A stretch of DNA of 10,887 nucleotides, from NCBI RefSeq assembly GCF_001632365.1, contig NW_024468640.1, forward strand, positions 1-10,887, in the 5' to 3' direction. The number at the start of each line of letters is the position of its first letter. Positions within the stretch are counted from its first letter, which is position 1. The notes beneath the pieces are model-generated. The model saw only the letters and a list, made by a program, of their open reading frames with translations. It was not told the origin of the DNA and ran no database searches. Position numbers and translations under genes: made by a program. Positions 8,406 through 10,887 of this stretch are shown here, in pieces. This DNA comes from Laetiporus sulphureus 93-53. Lineage: Eukaryota > Basidiomycota > Agaricomycetes > Polyporales > Laetiporaceae.

Positions 8406-9010
8406 AACTGTCTCATTCAGTCGAGCACGGCTCATCTACCGCCTTCGGTGGAGCAGCCTCACGCTTCTCAATATTGGCGATTCTCGATAACTGAAAGAAG
8501 GCTTCAGTCGAGTCTGGACAATTGAAAGCTGCCGAGCGCACGTACGCGCGTGGTGGATTTGGTGTGGTTCTTCCTGCGCGCCATTCACTGCTTGGAACGT
8601 CGGCTGACCCTCCCTTCCAGCCTTGCATTCGCCTGTTAGCGGGGCGGTTCAGGTCCAGCGGCCATGCCCTGCGCACCTGCGCGTCCGAGTGAACAGAGAA
8701 CGCTCGCCAGGAGGCGTCATTTGGTGTCATGCGGTGCAGGGTCGTGCATCTGAGAAGGTGGTCGCTGGTCAGCGCATACGTTGGCGTTACGCGCGGATCG
8801 ATTGCGCTGTAGCGAGTTACGTACTGCATGGCGCATCAGCCGCGCAGGATCGATTTCAGGCTGAGCGTTGCGCACGTGCAGGCGACACTGGTATAGTGCT
8901 CGCTCGTGCGACGCGCGCGCTGTCGCAATTTGAAGGCGTTATCGGTTGTGTTAGGCGTCCCGAGCAGAGTTGGAGATGTGACGTTCCGCCGGGTCCACGT
9001 AGCCACGATC
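8406..9010. other. Unannotated stretch between tandem array and repeat copy B
   Basis: I see no gene with support. Open frames at 8413-8829 (-) and 8623-9015 (+) overlap one another and are not recognised. The stretch ends exactly at the left border of the long repeat (9011). Nothing here resembles the sequence left of copy A. Confidence 0.4.
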
Positions 9011-9740
9011 GGTAGTTTGAAAAACAGGAAGTTGTGGCTCCAACGCGAGGCCGGGAGAGCCCAGATCGAGTAAAGACGTCGGGTGTCTGGAGTGATGCTG
9101 TAGTGCATCTCGGGGAACTGGCATTTGTCGTCGCTAGTCATCGCTGATAGCTCTAGCGTCGCGCTATTATTGAGCGAGGGAGGCGGACGTCGAATCGAGG
9201 AGGCAGGGCAGGTTCGACTTCAGTGCAGCTCTCGCTGGCAGCACGCGCCTTGGCCAGTCCCACCAACATTGTATGCTCGCGATCTTTGCGTCTTTGTGCA
9301 CGCTCCTGCCCGCCGCAACGCGTTGACGTCCATCATGTACCGCCAACGCTGCTATCCAACGACGTCCTCTCCTCGTGAGCCCTCTCAGCCATAACAGACC
9401 ACTTGTGCCCGCCTCACTCAGAGTGCTCGCCCCTCCATTCTCCCTCTCTCGCCCTGACAGCATGCACAGCCCAGTGTGCGCGACCGCCATCGCAATCACC
9501 GCGCGCATCTCTTCCTCCTCGGCTTGCAGCTCTGTGCCGACAGTCTCGTCCACGCGCCCACCGCTCTGACGTTCTTGTACCCAAACTCGCTCCCTGTCTC
9601 GATCCTGACACTCACAGCGGCGCCCAACGCCCGCGGCGCTCATGCTCAGTCGCCCAGCTCGTTGTGCACAACGCGTCTCCACGTGAGCTCTCCCTCACGT
9701 TCGCGCACTTACCTCTCGGTCTCAGGCGAGCGACTGCACT

Positions 9741-10421
9741 ATGGGCGCGACGTCGAGCTCGCTTTCCTCAAACGTCGCTCATTCATGCGCATGCGCTCTT
9801 GAGCGCGCATTCACGGCACCGCCGGTGCAAGGTATGTCATTCATCTCATGTCCCACCCTCAGGAAATATATTTCCTCCTTCCCATCTCTTCCTACGGCCT
9901 GAAACATACATACACAAGTCGCGACGTCAGCTCACGCTGCGCCCGTCGGTGCAAGACCTACCTTGCGAAGCGTCAGTGTTCGTGCCCGAGTCTGCGCAGG
10001 GCGGGCATCAGTATCGTGTGCAACGGATGTGCGGACAGAACGTACGGGACGATGTTATACGTGTGCGGAGGTCTTGCAGTCCGGCGGTCCGCGTCGGTCA
10101 TATTTGGCTCTGCGGGCGGTGGTCATCGATTCAGCGGACGAGCGAGCCGTCACGGTGTACGACGTACGGGGCCAACGCGTCTGCTGGGAACGCCGTGAGC
10201 GGCAAGCGAGAATTGTGCGGATCCTGCTTACGACAAGGTTCATCAAAGCGGCCGGTCCGTTACACGGAGGGCTTGCAGGTGGTCGAGCAGAGGCTCGAGG
10301 TGTGTGGCATAGGGTGGTTGCTCCTCGTGATCGCGATTCGGCAGCGATGGACCGAGCTGGTAAAGATCGATGTCGCGCTGTGCATCGTTCGCGGTCGGGA
10401 GCGTGCTGCATACCGGGTTGA
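9741..10421 (+). CDS. Possible two-exon gene of unknown function, repeat copy B
   Basis: This is the counterpart of the model in copy A: exon 1 at 9741-9831 and exon 2 at 9931-10421, giving 193 codons plus a stop. It has Val at residue 12 and two extra residues (an Ala-Arg step near residue 49) from the 6-bp insertion; the rest is identical. An in-frame TGA lies upstream where copy A has CGA (2068), which blocks any longer N-terminus and supports the ATG at 9741. The splice donor and acceptor are unchanged. Both copies remain open, so either both are under selection or the duplication is recent. The function is unknown. Confidence 0.33.
9832..9930 (+). other. Putative intron of the repeat gene, copy B
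   Basis: It has the same GTATGT donor, CAG acceptor and 99-base length as the intron in copy A, with a single base change inside. It joins the two frames in phase 1. Confidence 0.33.
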
Positions 10422-10887
10422 CGAGTCTGATGGCTCATGCCACGATCGAACTGGATGGACGTGAGCGGCTGGCTCATTGATGAAATGGTGTGCGAGCGGC
10501 GTACTCACCATTTCTTATGCTTTGTGCTGTGTGCTTGTGGCCGCGTTCGGCAGGCGTGGACGATGTGTCTACACACGAGCCGAGGTGAGCGTGAGCGGAC
10601 GACACGATCGCAAGATACGCTTACTTGACTCGATAGGCGGGGGTTGCGGGTGCATGAAGGGTGGGCGAATAGCGCGATGTGCGCGACGTTCGACGCGTCC
10701 CATGCGTCGTCTTCGCGACCTGCTGTCATTGGGCTATCAGTGTGAGTGAAACGCACCAGTACGGGCATGTTGCGCCCGGTCGATCCCGAGACGGTCGTTC
10801 GCGGTCGTCAGCGGTAGTGAGGGGAGAGCTAGGCGGCGTGCTCGTGAAGGACGGTGGAGGAAGGGAGGAGATGAGGGGCGGGGAGAG

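Larger units (their letters stand above)
9011..10887. repeat. Long direct repeat, copy B (cut by window end)
   Basis: This is the second copy of 1436-3265 in the same orientation, shifted by 7575 bases at its start, 7616 after the two 5' block indels and 7622 after the internal 6-bp insertion. It is therefore 47 bases longer over the shared span. The last 874 bases (10014-10887) are identical to copy A. The copy continues beyond the window, so its total length and right border cannot be given. Confidence 0.93.

Noticed and set aside
1436..10887. LTR retrotransposon with the long repeats as LTRs
   Set aside because: The repeat does not start with TG, no primer-binding site or polyprotein is visible between the copies, and the interior holds a glucanase fragment and a tandem array.

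Overview
The window looks like nuclear DNA of a filamentous fungus, most likely an agaricomycete basidiomycete. The one protein I can place in a family is the C-terminal half of a basidiomycete-type GH5 exo-beta-1,3-glucanase, and it is interrupted by spliceosomal introns with GT...AG borders. GC content is high over most of the window. There are no bacterial operons, and I recognise no rRNA, tRNA or CRISPR array. Gene density is low and repeats dominate.

Layout: 1-1435 has no gene I can support. 1436-3265 is copy A of a long direct repeat (at least 1.83 kb). Its second copy, B, starts at 9011 and runs off the right end at 10887. Each copy carries a possible two-exon gene of about 191-193 codons. 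It is supported by the pattern of differences between the copies: mostly silent changes, an in-frame indel, and the same intron in both. 3266-5918 is gene-poor, and base composition falls from GC-rich to roughly balanced or AT-rich towards its right end. 5919-7432 holds four exons of a 5'-truncated GH5 glucanase gene. 7807-8405 is an array of three 202-bp tandem units. 8406-9010 has no recognised content and ends at the sharp left border of repeat copy B.

I see no functional cooperation between genes. The glucanase fragment keeps the nucleophile half of the catalytic barrel but lacks the acid/base half, so as it stands it is probably a relic, or the 3' end of a gene split by insertion. The repeat family and its possible embedded gene are the least explained part of the window. 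Exon models rest on reading splice signals and frame by eye, without alignment or RNA evidence.
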